Shown: positions 13,301-24,800 of the stretch, one piece after another | Numbering within the stretch: position 1 is the first letter of the stretch | Layout of the letters: every line of letters begins with the position of its first letter | Assembly: GCA_004794785.1 (NCBI GenBank) | Contig: SJOL01008988.1 | Span: 192,578-256,577, forward strand | Source of the DNA: Opisthorchis felineus | Lineage: Eukaryota > Platyhelminthes > Trematoda > Opisthorchiida > Opisthorchiidae | Direction: 5' to 3' | DNA length: 64,000 nucleotides | Translations under genes and position numbers: made by a program | Notes under the pieces: generated by a model | Told to the model about the DNA's origin: nothing | Database searches by the model: none | What the model saw: the letters and a program-made list of their open reading frames with translations, nothing else

Positions 13301-13884
13301 GGTAAGGGGACAGTGACGCACTTAATCCACTCATCCAGGCAAACCAGACTGACTTCCTGTGTGTTTTAATGGAACAGATTGAGTCTGCCGTTGAGCCTGC
13401 AATGTATCAATCGGACCTGTAAGCGGAAGCAAGATCGCCCATGTAATTTCGTTCGTCAGCCCAGTTTCAGAACACTATTTAACTGCATCCCTTGTCGTAG
13501 CGATTTCTAGCTTTGCCCTGCAGGTTGCCTGCGGCGTTGTTTAGTCTTGAGTTGTCATCACAAATCATTTCATGCTTCGGAACAAATCCACTTTGTCAGA
13601 GTCTCCTGGTGCATTTCCTGAGACATTTTACACATTATAGGATGTCTCATGTAGATCTTTTTGCCAGGTAACATCGAGAGGTTTCTTAGCTTTTCAATCA
13701 CTAATCAGCTAATTTGTTTTCGGATGAGTACATCTAATTTGAACTCAGCTTGAAATGTATCTTTCGGCTGTTTTTATGCTACATGAGTATTATTCGTTCA
13801 TGGGGATTGCGATGCTCATTTTTGGGACAAAGTGTAATGCTGTGTGCGACGGTTTAATGTAATGTATGATTGTAGACCTAATCA
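7351..13884. other. Long repeat-poor stretch
   Basis: Apart from the doubtful GIY-YIG-like fragment at 9230-9502, I see no HH, F, G, SINE or LINE copies in about 6.5 kb, and no convincing exon. It is the longest repeat-poor segment of the window and a sensible place to look for diverged host exons or older elements. Confidence 0.45.
9230..9502 (+). pseudogene. Possible Penelope-like GIY-YIG fragment
   Basis: An 89-codon frame contains ACINKTRKQMCERIDDHKNA, which resembles the YIGxTxRxLxxRxxEH segment after the first beta-strands of GIY-YIG domains (Y-I-G replaced by A-C-I). The rest is not recognisable. No flanking family G repeat was found. It could equally be chance. Confidence 0.25.
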
Positions 13885-14105
13885 CGATTGCAATCAGCCA
13901 CTCTTGGCAGGACGGCTAAGTGTTCAAACAACTAGCCGGGAGGTCGCCGGTTCGAAACTCCTCACCAAAGTTTCGTGAACGGCACACTGTCCATAGATCT
14001 CAAAAAGGATGAAACAGCTGTACAGTGCTTCTGGGCTTTTCAGCATACAATGATTTCACTTTTAAGACAAAATCTCCGGTGAAGACTCCAAGATCTCCTC
14101 ACACT
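13885..14105 (+). repeat. SINE-2 (Ser/Leu-like tRNA head) copy
   Basis: GGCAGGACGGCTAAGTG in the A-box position, B box GGTTCGAAACTCC, body AAAAAGGATGAAACAGCTGT and ACAGTGCTTCTGGGC. Confidence 0.72.
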
Positions 14106-14319
14106 AGTAACGAAGTGTAATGCATCAAAAAATATTCGAATCAAACTGTTTCTCTTCCTTTTTTGAGCAGCCTGACAAACGGCATGATACAATTTGGTGT
14201 GCTATACCTGAACCCACCTTTGATTCTTCGGTGTTGCGTTCCCCAAAAGGTAAATCAACTTACCGCAAAAGATGTGTTTTTGGGATGCTAAATGCGAGCA
14301 TAATCTTCCTGGATGTATG

Positions 14320-14650
14320 CTCAGAATACACTTATTTGAAAAATTATTTGGTTTTACAGGTAAACTTAAGTGACTCCCAGTCGATTCTTCCATTTACGAT
14401 ATTCTTCAACTGAATATACCGCACAAAAGCCGTCTCATTTTTAGTTGGCATGATATGCGAGATATAGCAGTACATTTTTTGACGAAACATGCTATTTGGC
14501 GAAGTGCTCACAAGTTGGGTCCAATTAGATCGTAAATTTGACAGAAACTCGAGGACTGCGCCTACCCGATGAAAGCCAAGAAGCGGAAACTGGTCGTGGT
14601 CAGTCGAAGCGTTTTCAGCGACCATGTGAGTAGTGTGTTCCGTCACTGGA
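14320..14650 (+). repeat. HH repeat, most complete A+B in the same-strand arrangement
   Basis: Block A about 14325-14490, then the linking segment GACGAAACATGCTATTTGGC, then B to 14645. The core at about 14560-14612 reads CCGATGA (C for T at position 4), stem II GC(C)/GCG, GAAAC, GGTC, GTGG. This arrangement, A and B on one strand, differs from the A'-B arrangement of the best ribozyme copies. Confidence 0.65.
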
Positions 14651-15109
14651 AAACCAAGTTTTGTTGTTCTTACCTTGAAACACATTTTTCAGTCATTCAG
14701 TTTTGCAGCGACAATCTGTTCCAGAGCAACCCAACCACATGCTACAAGTGCGTTAAAAATAATATTCTCGGCTACCTAACGTAGGAGCACGTTGACTGTG
14801 CTTGGATAAGGTAAGACATTGGCGCAAAAGGTACGAGAACAAGCAACAACAAGGTTGCCGAAGAAATACACAAATGAAACGAAGCTTACGACTGATTTGT
14901 AATCAATCAACAATTGCGCGAGAAAAGTGAAACAGAATTATTTCGGGATGAATATTAATGTATAGCGCGCTCAGACTTTGCTACGATGTGCCCCAGGGCC
15001 AAAGTACAGGGATGGGAGATGAATCCTTTGGAAAAATAGTGGTCATATTGTACATTAAATGCACTGGGCCCTAAATCATATCACCTTGGAATCTGAAGGA
15101 AATAATATA

Positions 15110-15425
15110 TTAGACAAATACATTCATTTGCATTTCATGTTGGTCTTCACGGGATATTCACATGAATCTCTTTTTTTATGATATACTCCAACTGAATGTG
15201 TGGAACAAAGGCCGCCTCATGTTCCAATTGGTACGGTATGCCAGTATCGCAATACATTCTGTGGGCTTAACACACTACTGAATTTGGTTTCAAGTAGAAC
15301 GTAAGGTTGTTGGAAACTCGGGGATCGTGCCTACATCATGAACCCGAAATGGAAGGGCGAAACCGGTCGTGAGCTGTCGAGGAGTTTTCACCAACCTTGT
15401 GAGGAGTTTCCCTTACGGAACTAAT
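15110..15425 (+). repeat. HH repeat (A then B), ribozyme mutated
   Basis: A about 15112-15265, B 15275-15415. CUGAUGA has become CATCATGA, while GAAAC, CGGTC and GTGAGC are retained. Confidence 0.6.
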
Positions 15426-16204
15426 GTATTGTTCCGTTCCGTACGAAAATCTCACATCTGGATGGACTTGCCGAAACAATAAGAAACCATTACGAGTGCC
15501 CTAACAGAAACAGCCTAATGTACCGTACGATGGCATTTTCAAATATGAAGAGCACTGACTTGCAACTGTGGAAAAGAATCAGACAGGTCATCCGTACGCC
15601 GACCTTGACTGAATTCTTTCGTTACCTTATTCCACAAAACCGACTGGAACCCGGAATCTTGCAGCGCGGCGATGCAACAATACACACTGACTATACTGGC
15701 AAGATTTCGTCAACTTTTGATGAAATCAAGAACATAAGTGAGCCTGCTCACTGTTATGTTTCTTCAGGATTGTTACCAATAATATCGCTTCTCAATCACG
15801 AACCTGAACACCGGTCAGGTTTGCACTAAATTTGGTCGGTAAAGTTGAGGATCATTGCTTGCCTAAGAGGCGTGACAAATGTCAACGTATTTGTTGACCA
15901 AATGAGCACATTTTTCGAAGCCAATCTAGGCAATTGAATACGAGCTCAAATTTTATTGCGCATAGGTGTTTGAGTATCACCGCAACAAAGTCCGTAATCA
16001 TGAATATAAGGATGACGACTAACAGAGCACGCCTAATTGCATTTCATTTGCTGTGATTAAGTATGGCACCATTATGTATTAGGAGTGTATTTCTGATAAT
16101 GACGAACATAATTCATTAAATGACCCTAGTTCGTCGTCAGGTCCGATGTTACTTAAATACCTGGATTTACACCCACGTCACTCGCTTTTGAGCAGTACTG
16201 CTCC

Positions 16205-16445
16205 TGGCAACGTTATGGAATACAGGTAGCTTGGGTGCGCTGCTTGGCTGTTGGTCTGTTCACCGAGCTTGGTGGTTGGATTGCACACGTTTCATCACTA
16301 ACCGAGGTGACATCGTCAGTGCGGGGTTGGGTGGGTGAGTGGGAGAGTTGAGTGACCCACTCAACTCCCCACTGATGATGTCATCTCGATTGGTGATGAA
16401 ACGTTTGCAACCCAACTACCAAGCTGGGTGAACAGACCAACAATC
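16205..16445. repeat. Family F foldback element
   Basis: Two arms of about 80-100 bp in inverted orientation (about 16225-16318 and 16362-16445) around a short GT-rich spacer. The right arm reads CTGATGATGTCATCTCGATT then GGTGATGAAACGTTTGCAA. In it CUGAUGA (16372-16378), one extra U, a six-base-pair stem (16380-16385 with 16392-16397) and GAAAC (16398-16402) follow the order of a hammerhead core. This pattern is common in terminal repeats of Penelope-like elements; whether it is catalytic is unknown. Confidence 0.6.
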
Positions 16446-16514
16446 AGTCCTGCTCCTGTCCTGGCACAATTAATCTCCAAAGACGGAAGCACTGTACTCG
16501 AGTTTCGCTCTTAT

Positions 16515-16605
16515 CCTTGGACGTACCGGGATTCGAAATCCGGATATACGACATGCGAGCATTTTACCACTGCTCCACCAGTGCACGCTGGACGGAGCGT
16601 TCCAT
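16515..16605 (-). repeat. tRNA-like segment, minus strand
   Basis: CACTGGTGGAGCAGTGGTAA (A box), GCTCGCATGTCG anticodon-arm-like, GATTTCGAATCCC (B box). Could be a SINE head or an old tRNA pseudogene; it lies just after a family F element. Confidence 0.42.
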
Positions 16606-17120
16606 TTGCTGTCTGACTGAATGACATATTGGTCGACCATTTCGGTCGACTGATTTGGAAGCCATGAAATATCGCAAGGTCTTAAAGGTATACAAAGAAC
16701 GGGGACGGTTTTTGGCAACAAAAGGCGAGCAAGGACATTAGAAGAAAATACTACACTTTGTCTCATTAAGTCCAATGTGTCCAGGACCCCAGATTTGGAT
16801 TCGTCGTTCACACAGAAGCGAAAAGGTCTGGAGCAGCTGATCTTTTCTGATTCAAATCACACACTGCTTAAGTCATGCGACCGACCGAGAATGGACCGGA
16901 TGTGTTCCCCCCAGTTTTCTATGCTATGAATAGCGACCGTGACCCAAATAGTCAGTAGCGATACTGTCCGGGCGTACAGTGGTTGCACAAGCTATTCTCA
17001 CGGCCCGAACAAGCATAGAATAGCGGTCAGGACGACTGCATGGTCAAACACCCCAGCAAATTGTTTACCATGTGGTAAACAGGTAAACGGGTCCGCGGGT
17101 GCAACCGGACTGTGAAATGC

Positions 17121-17312
17121 AGGCTTTGGATGGCTTAGTGATTAAGGCACAACTTACTGACCTGATGGTCCGTGGTTCGAATCCAACCCAGGCATCTCGA
17201 CTGCTCCAGTCTAGGCCTGGGCTACCCGACAGTACCTCACCCCTTCCTTCAAATGGCATGGCAGCTAGATAAACAGAGGGCGTCACAGCTGAACGAACCC
17301 CATCATCACCAT
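17121..17312 (+). repeat. SINE-1 (tRNA-derived) copy
   Basis: tRNA-like head with A box TGGCTTAGTGATTAAGG and B box GGTTCGAATCC (near 17173), then the family body: ATCTCGACTGCTC, GTCTAGGCCTGGGC, TTCCTTCAAATGGCATGGCA. Confidence 0.75.
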
Positions 17313-17604
17313 ATTACCAGCGGAAAAAGCAGAGTAGTTAAGAGACGGAATTTTATAAAACTACGGCCTCACTCATCTCGTTTTTCAGCTGTTTGTGTGA
17401 ATGAACTACCATGTATCTTAAGTAATGGAGTGGCGGATAATTTTTACAGTAATATTGCTGACCTTATTGACTTTTACAAACCCTCCCCTCCTCGGTTGAT
17501 CAGACATTACTCAAGATTATTGGATTTAGAGAGTACAAAACATGTCTTCCCCCGAACAGATCTAAAATGTGTCACATAGAAAATGACTAGGAATAGCGTA
17601 AACG

Positions 17605-18182
17605 AGAAATTCAGCGGGGATTCAGCTGAGTCTCACGTGAAGACCAACGGGTGTGCAAAGGAGTGCATTTTTCAAGTGACTCGGCAGAAAGATTTCAGTC
17701 GCGGCTTTTTTCAATCACTTCAAACAAAAAAATTTCAGTCAACTGTTCTTCTGGTCTGGTGAAAGAAAGAGAATATCATGTTAGCGTCTAAACTCACGAG
17801 GTTGTTGTAAACCCTACAACAGCCCAAGACCGGTTTTTCCCTTCTTGGGGATCAGCCTCTGGGAGGGGTCTCCGAATTTCCGTCAACTTTAAGTGCTGCT
17901 TGAACCACAATTGCGCAAACTTTAACAACTACTCCCACTTGTACATTGACTTGGTTTTGACAGAAGACTCATATGAATCCAGCTAAATGTCTCGTTCATG
18001 AGCGGTGTTGTTTTACGCCTAGACAACAAGCTATTGCAATATCTCGAATATCGTACCAACTGTAATATAAGGCGGTCCAGTGCTGCACATTCTGTTACAG
18101 CGTACCATCAGAAACGACAGATTCAGCTAGATGCAGTTGAGCTTCCTGTCAAAACCGAATTTGTGTGCAAATAAGAGTGTTC
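17605..18182. repeat. HH repeat cluster, decayed
   Basis: Outer part of inverted A (17605-17665), inverted B (17795-17905) with core errors (CTGATCC, AAAAAC), part of forward A (17945-18005), and inverted A (18033-18175). It abuts a family F foldback at 18186. Confidence 0.55.
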
Positions 18183-18185
18183 GTA

Positions 18186-18400
18186 GAAGATGATGTTATC
18201 TGGTTGTTGACCAAGTGGCTGTTGATCTGTTCGCCGAGCTTGGCAATTGACGTGCAAACGTTTCGTCATCATTTGAGGAGACATCACCCAACTGCACACT
18301 GATGATATCTCCTCGTATGGTGACGTCACGTTTACAAGTCAACTGCAGACTTCGGCGAACACATCAACAGCCACCTGATCAACAACCAATAACCTAACCC
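18186..18400. repeat. Family F foldback element
   Basis: Left arm (18195-18292) carries GCAAACGTTTCGTCATCATT; right arm (18297-18395) carries CTGATGATATCTCCTCG and GTGACGTCACGTTTACAAGT. The arms end in near-complementary TTGTTGACCA and TGATCAACAA. A partial third arm follows at 18470-18560. Confidence 0.6.
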
Positions 18401-18469
18401 GAGCTACCAATTTTTCGACACATTACCGATGATGTTTCTTCTGTGATGAGTTCGCAGAGCTGTGGACAC

Positions 18470-18560
18470 CCATCCGGCTGCACTCTGATGATGTCTGCTC
18501 GAAATGTTTGCAAGTTAACTTCCAAGTTTGGCAAATAAATCAATAGCCACGTGACCAATA
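18470..18560 (+). repeat. Family F single arm, partial
   Basis: CTGATGATGTCTGCTCGAAA, TGTTTGCAAGTTAACTTCC and AATCAATAGCCAC match the right arm of the neighbouring copy; the stem before GAAA is lost. Confidence 0.5.
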
Positions 18561-20134
18561 ACCGATGAACCGTGGACAAGTGAAAACCAGTCAAGTGATC
18601 ATGTTGTGTCGAAAGAGGCCGAAACCATTTGTTGGTATAGCATTGCACCCTAGGATACAAAGCAAAAAATGCTGGTCCAACGCACAAACCAAAAAGCAAC
18701 TCGGTCATAAAAGGACAGTATGGTGAAATCGATTATCCTTTCCCAAAAGTGCTCATTGGTTCTATGCTAACAATTTTGGTTACGAACAAAGGTTATTTGA
18801 TCTACCGTGTACTGTTAGTCACAAGCCGAATCAAATGGATGTCCTCAAAGATTTGATTGGAAAACTAAAAGAGATACTGGAGACTATGATCGACTACTAT
18901 TAAGTGTTTTGCAATCGTGAGTTTTGGTCGTTCTCCTGGATTCATTTACGTGTATGCTCAATTATACGTCTCCTATGATGCTTCGCTCTCCTGAGAGTAT
19001 ATCTATTTCCAAGAACAAGACCTAACTTGGGGAGTTGAAGATCTTGCCACTATGAGGTACGAATGTGTGTGACTCCTTCGACAAACACTCAGTGGACGGC
19101 GGTACGTTTTCGGTTGAGTGCCGGACTTTTGCTGAGTAGGAGAATACCATTATTTCTGAATGGTAGGTAAAGGTAAACTGGTTACCGTGTGGATAAACAA
19201 GCCAAATCACTTGTTTACTCCACCACAATAACAGAAAGGCAACCGTTTTCACACAGAGTCGGAAAACTACCCGTGTTCCGTGCTCTACTCTGTCTTACAA
19301 CTTTGTGGGATCTGTTTAACAAGGTTTTCACCAATGCTTACCTTTATCCACATGGGTATCATGTATGTACCTCGGGATAGCTGACTGCCTCGGCGTCTAA
19401 CAAACTCAGCTTTCCCGTTGCCAACTTCAACAAGAACGTTGTGGAGTAAGTGCTGTTTGCAAAATACCGCCTATTTACCAAGTTTGTTTAAAATCCTCCT
19501 GGATTTCTGCGGGCAACTTATGTTCAAGACGATCCATGTAGTTGTCTGTAGGCACTTACTCGGTAGGATTTCGCATTTAGATGCAATTCGATTGAAGACC
19601 GAAAGCACGTGCATGAAAATAGATTTAGTCATCTTGTTCAGTCATTCCGGATGTTGATATCTCTAAAAAGTAACCAGAAAACCGTCTACTGTATCCGGGT
19701 ATTGTTCACCTGTCTGCAGTGTATCTCTGTTGCCTAATCCACCAACTGGGTCTTAAGGCGTGTGCGATTTATCTCAAAAGCCTTACCGATTCCGAGTGGC
19801 TATATCATAAACTTTCTGAAAATCAATATCAGATGGTCCAGGCTTACAAAGTAGAAACGGATATACGTGTTCCTTGTTCAATCACCGTATGCTATGCGCG
19901 AGATGTCATCAGACAGCCGCTAATATAAACTTTATTTTCAAAAACGCACACTGTGCGATCACATAGTGCGCGATATATCTAACTCAGCTAAGATGGTAAG
20001 CATTACGTCAGTGTACAGAAACCATGGTTTTACGTCAGCAATTAAAATATTGGCCTCATAATTGTTGCGCATATGACCTACGACAAAACCATAGGGACAC
20101 TCCATAGTGACGTCTTGTTGACAGAGGTTTCGAG
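18561..20134. other. No recognised feature
   Basis: Short frames only. A GGTAAACTGG/TTTATCCACA-type motif recurs near 19175 and 19345 but no element was defined. Confidence 0.45.
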
Positions 20135-20590
20135 TATCGACAAATACACTCATTTGCAAATCAATTTGGTTTTCACGGGAGACTCAAGTGAGTCTCTCGT
20201 TTATGATGTTCTTCAACTGAATGTGCTGCACACAGGCCGCCTCATGTTTCAGTTGGTACGATATTCAAGATATCGCAGTATATTATCATGAAGGAAACTA
20301 CTCACAAGGTTGCTGAAACCTCTTCGACAGCCCACGACCGGTTTCGCCCTTCTTGGGGCTCATCATCATTCAGTTGAAGAACACCATAAACGAGAGACTC
20401 ACTTGAGTCTCCCGTGAAAACCAAATTGATTTGCAAATGAGTGTATTTGTCGAAATCAGTCCAATTTGGGTTCAAGTAGAACATAAGGTTGACGGAAACT
20501 CGGGGACTTCGCCTACCTGATGAGCCCCAGGAAGGGCGAAACCGGTCGTGGGCTGTCGAAGAGTTTTCAGCAACCTTGTGAGTAGTTTCG
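20135..20590. repeat. HH repeat, compound A-B'-A'-B array
   Basis: Best-preserved HH locus. Block A (20140-20285, +) runs from the CAAATACACTCATTTGCAAA end to the GATATTCAAGATATCGCAGT centre. It is followed by inverted B (20300-20362), a 5' part of inverted A (about 20366-20450), and forward B (20450-20590) with the intact hammerhead. The inverted B still carries the hammerhead core on the minus strand (GTGGGC, GGTC, GAAAC, stem II and ATGAG) but breaks off before the 5' strand of stem I. One full A+B unit is about 290 bp. The order is what two HH units joined head-to-head or by template switching would give. Confidence 0.8.
20511..20553 (+). ncRNA. Intact type I hammerhead ribozyme core
   Basis: Seen: GCCTAC (20511-20516) as the 5' strand of stem I; CUGAUGA (20517-20523); stem II GCCC/GGGC (20524-20527 with 20534-20537) closed by a six-base loop; GAAA (20538-20541); minimal stem III ACC/GGT with no loop; cleavage triplet GTC ending at 20547; and GTGGGC (20548-20553), which pairs with GCCTAC in six base pairs including one G-U. 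This is the complete conserved core. Known: hammerheads with a two-to-three-base-pair stem III occur in Penelope-like elements and animal retrozymes, where they are thought to act as dimers. It lies in block B of an HH repeat. Activity is inferred, not shown. Confidence 0.85.
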
Positions 20591-20819
20591 AATACATTTT
20601 CCAGCCCTCACGCCTAAAAACCACTGCATATGTTCAGTTAATTGTAGGTGTGACATTGTGACTGGCGATTCAAGGTAACCATCGGCTCCGTTTGCACCTT
20701 TGAAACTTTTCTGGTGTTCATCACGGTGTCTTAGTCGGGTGGAGACCAAGTTGGTCAGTCCAAAACTCTCACGAAGTGAAACGGAAGTCAGAGCTAGATG
20801 ATGTTAGACTAATGGAAGA

Positions 20820-20895
20820 CAGAATCTCGGCACAACGCACTACTCATAAGGTTGCTGAAAACTATTGGTCCTTCTTGGAGCTCATCAGGTGGGAG
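20820..20895 (-). repeat. HH block B fragment with internal deletion
   Basis: CTACTCATAAGGTTGCTGAA at the start and CTTCTTGGAGCTCATCAGGT at the end are diagnostic; about 20 bp including GTGGGC, the cleavage site and GAAAC are missing. Confidence 0.5.
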
Positions 20896-21384
20896 TGGCG
20901 TTCACTGTCATTCCTAACATAAAGAAGGGATGGGGTTAAGAAGCATGCCATTTAGTTGAACTTCCGAATTGCGATAAAACAAAGGAATGCAGTGCTTTCA
21001 ACTGACTCTACACTCAGTTTCTTTCACGCTGAACTGGATCTCCTCTTATTTGTTATCACTGACGGATTTGTGTCAACAGTGGTCATCGGAAGACTTCTCA
21101 GACCGCTGGGTCAGATTTTTTGTGTCTGTTTAAATGTACACAGGAAAGGTACCTTCGTCGGGTAGTCTTGATTCGAGGTGTCGTCTTTACTTGGAAAGTA
21201 AGCAAACTGGTCGTCACCATCAATGATGGCGAAGAAAACTGGTTGGTTCGCTGTCTTACAACCATGACGATTTATTTGAATAAAGCCATATAATTGAAAA
21301 AAATGGGAAGGGGAACTAGGGCTGTCCACAGTGTCTACATATCAAATACTCAGTCAGACAATCTGGATAGCGCGAGTTACTCAC

Positions 21385-21548
21385 ACTACTGATCAGCCGC
21401 TTGTGGCCGAACGGTTAGGTGTTCAAACTACCTGCCGGAAGGTCAGGAGTTCGGGACTCCCCACTGAAGTTTTGTGACGTGCGCACTATTGATTATTCCT
21501 CTTAAGGATGAAACAGTTGTTCAGTGCTTCTCTGCTTATTAGCACAGA
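21385..21548 (+). repeat. SINE-2 (Ser/Leu-like tRNA head) copy
   Basis: GATCAGCCGCTTGTGGCCGA, ACGGTTAGG, B box GAGTTCGGGACTCC, body AAGGATGAAACAGTTGTTCA. Confidence 0.75.
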
Positions 21549-21804
21549 TTTATTACGTCCACAGGAAGAAGTTCCCAGAATCTTCTCCCGAAGCCAACAG
21601 GCTGGACAAACACCAGCAGCACAAATGCCTCTGATATGCCATGTTTTTCAATGTCTCCAGCCAAGCGCAGAGAAAGCCTCGTAAACCCATCCTGGAAAGC
21701 CAACAAGAAATTGGTGCTTCCGACCAATTACCAAAATTCTCATGTGTACAATCAGGTATTAGGATGGTTGATATGATTACTGGTAGCCGTGAGTAAACAG
21801 GAGA

Positions 21805-22025
21805 GTAAAATGGTCGTTGGCTTGTTCGCTGAGCTGGGCAATTTGATTGCAAACGTGGTGGTTGGCACAACCAACAACCCACCGCTACGCACCACTACGC
21901 TCCCCAATAACGCACTGATGATGTCACCTCGATTAATGATGAAACGTTTGCAAGCAAATTGCCCAGCTCAGAGAACAAGCCAACGACCATCTACGCTACC
22001 TGAGCTACCAACATTTTCCTCTATA
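21805..22025. repeat. Family F foldback element
   Basis: Left arm 21818-21862 and right arm 21923-22000 are complementary (GCTGAGCTGGGCAATTTGAT with the matching inverted segment near 21955). The right arm has CTGATGATGTCACCTCGATT followed by AATGATGAAACGTTTGCAAG. Confidence 0.6.
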
Positions 22026-22845
22026 GGAGAGTAAAATATTCCAACACGGTCCGGAGTTAACTTCTTTTTCATCTCGTAAAAATGGTGGGCTGGCAAATTT
22101 GACCTCTATCTGACTGAGATGCTATGGCACATACTAGCACAGCGAGTGTGAAAAGACGCAAAATAGTTTAATCCCTCGATCGTTACCGTGAAACAGGACT
22201 GGCGAAGCGTCAGTCACTGAAATATATCAAAGCGATACACAAAAATTTTTCAGGCGCGGATACTGGGAATTATTGCCCAAATCTCCCTCACCTAGACAGC
22301 ACCTTGGACGACATTGTTAGGCCTGTTGGTCAATGAACTCTGAAAATGATCACTGATTAGATTCTACACAGACTGTCCGAAATTCATTCAATCCAGTTTA
22401 CCTGAGTAAGGGTGTGGTCACGCGATCTAAACTAAACCTTACTGATCTGATCTAATCTAATCAAACCTATTTAGTATGACAATGGTATACAAACGATAAT
22501 CGATCTTATCCAAACTCTAAAGTAAATCATTACACAAATGCCTGTCTACCCCTTTACTATCGCCTCCGAAATACATGGGAACAGTTTCACTGTGGTTCCC
22601 TTTGTGTATCGATTAAGTTTCCTGAGTGGTGACAAACGAATGAGGGAATAATTCCGAAGGTTTAGCCAGCTGTTTCCTTACATGGAACGAAAATCAGACC
22701 TTTTGGAGGGCTAAACCGATACAAATTGGGAGAACACTCACTATCCCTTCAAGTGTGACAATGATAGCGAAAATATTATGACAGTGAGAGGAGGGTGGGT
22801 TGCGGTAAGATAAAACAACTGATATAGACAATGTCTCCAGTTCAA

Positions 22846-23030
22846 AGCTCAAGATAGTTCAGTGGTTAAGGCGTGAACGCATTGACGGAAGGTCCGTGGT
22901 TCGAACCCAACCCCGATATCTCGTCTAGGCTTGGGAAACCTGGCCTACCTCAGCCATCGTGCTTCCTTCGGGTGGTATGACAGCTAGACACCAAAATGGT
23001 AGTACAGGTGAACTATTATTGTTATCGTTC
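22846..23030 (+). repeat. SINE-1 (tRNA-derived) copy
   Basis: A box TAGTTCAGTGGTTAAGG and B box GGTTCGAACCC, then GTCTAGGCTTGGG, GTGCTTCCTTCGGGTGGTAT and a TTATTGTTAT tail. Confidence 0.8.
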
Positions 23031-23159
23031 CTATCCATTCGACCCTAGTGAAGGTCGAAGTAGCTGTAATTCAACTCACTCTTTGGCACCACAAGTGACA
23101 AGTGAAACCGTGCTCCTGGCCTGGACCTGCACAGGCCCAAGTCAAATTACCCCTAATAA

Positions 23160-23420
23160 AGACCCATAATTTTGAATTGAGACTTCGTCCTTCCAGTGAG
23201 GCCACTCTATGTTCAAAAGCAGAGAAGCATTGTACAGCTGTTTCATCTTTATTTTGAATCATCAGCAGTGTCCACCTCAAATTCGCGACCTTCAGCCACT
23301 TAGCCAGTTGACCTCGAGCAGGTGGAGAGCAGTGTGACGAACTCGCATTTAACCTTGATATGTCACCGCTCGTCCTTCAGTAACGGAAACCACATCACGT
23401 GGTCATGTATTGACTGGCTT
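23160..23420 (-). repeat. SINE-2 copy, inverted
   Basis: Minus strand: leader CACGTGATGTGGTTTCCGT, GACGAGCGGTGACATATC, tRNA head GTCAACTGGCTAAGTGGC, body AAAGATGAAACAGCTGTACA and TGCTTCTCTGCTTTTG. Confidence 0.7.
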
Positions 23421-24569
23421 CCCGAGTGGCGGCTTCTCAAATGGATGTTCCACTCATTTTGTGAAATTAATCTTCCACTGAGCCACTTGTAGGCTGATGG
23501 TAGTGTGAGGAGGTCTTGTAATTTTCACTGACCGTAAGACCATCCATAAGTGGCTGTCGGATTTCTGCAACGATTTTGTTGACTGGTCGTATCGACCAAT
23601 TGAATTACAACTTGCACTTCCTTCAAGCCCATATGTCCCTTATTCGTGTACTTGCCTGACATGACCGTATCGAAATCATACGATTGCAACGTAGATGTTC
23701 GAAAATTTCAGTAGGCTTACAAAACATGTTTTCTACGGATGCCAACTCCTCATTTTCGAAATGTACCGCAGAGCACCTGTGAGATTTTCCCATGTTAACT
23801 GTGTAATGATTTAGAAGCTTTAGCAAAACTAATCGTCTCAGACGCGGAAAATCTTCAATTTGGATTCGAAGTCGAGACTTGTGAACAACTAATGGCGTGG
23901 CACTGGATAGATCACAAGAATCAGTATTGATGGATACACTGCTCTAAAACCGCTATGGAGACGACATTTTAATCTTTACAGATCGTAATCACTTCAGTAA
24001 CCTAAACAGTCTAAATGAGCGATTTTCATCCAATCCTTTGAGCAAACCCTTTGAGTAAAAAGGTCCAGAAATGTCAGCAGTTTCCTTTTCAGAGGGAAAC
24101 TAATGACGTTTTTGGACCGTTTTACTATAAGATACCCAGACGGGGGCCCACATGGACTGGGCAATATTCAAAACTCTCCAGGTTTCTTTTTGTTTTGTTT
24201 TTAAGACCAGGCTTGTTGGGCAGTTTGTTCGACTGCGCTAGACACTTGGTCTCTGACTCTCTTCAGAAAGAAGAAGGACTTCCAACTGTTTTACTCCTTC
24301 AGGCTGGGTTATAATGGAAACCACAACGTCAATATACTTGGGCTTACTGTTCGACATTTCTGCCACCGCCAATCACCTTCAGGAATTCTATAATCTTGCA
24401 CTGAATTATGCCGTCTGTGGAGCCACCAGACTGGGGAGTTCTGACAGGTGGATCAATCGGTTGACACAACAAAGACAGTTACTGCATCGTCGTTTGAGGC
24501 GTCGAGTAAACCAGCCGCAACGTCCAAGCGTAAACATGTCTGTCGGTTCCGATGCGTTCAGGGTGCGGT
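23421..24569. other. No recognised feature
   Basis: Two adjacent plus-strand frames (24051-24314 and the start of 24314-24706) are open, but the second runs into SINE-3 and neither shows a known motif. Confidence 0.4.
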
Positions 24570-24800
24570 GGTGGAGTTTTGGTAACATGCTCGCCTCACA
24601 TGTCAGCTGTCCGGAATCTAAGCCCCGACATGGTCAAGGATATGTACTGCTGATGGGCCCGAATAAAAGTGAAACTCGAGTCCAGTGCTTCCTCCTTTTG
24701 ATGTAAACTCACCAGAATGATTACCCCACAACAGAACAACGACTGTTCAAACTAGGGACTTGAATGCGAGTCTTATTCCTATTTATATCCACCCATAATC
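24570..24800 (+). repeat. SINE-3 (Val-like tRNA head) copy
   Basis: TTTTGGTAACATGCTCGCCT-CAC-ATGTCAG resembles a tRNA-Val anticodon arm with CAC; the B-box position GGAATCTAAGCCCC is decayed. The body GAAACTCGAGTCCAGTGCTT, AACTCACCAGAATGATT and CGACTGTTCAAAC is shared with 650-855. Confidence 0.65.

Noticed and set aside
15518..15829. 103-codon plus-strand frame after an HH repeat
   Set aside because: No acceptor, donor or recognisable motif; frames of this length are expected by chance in 64 kb.
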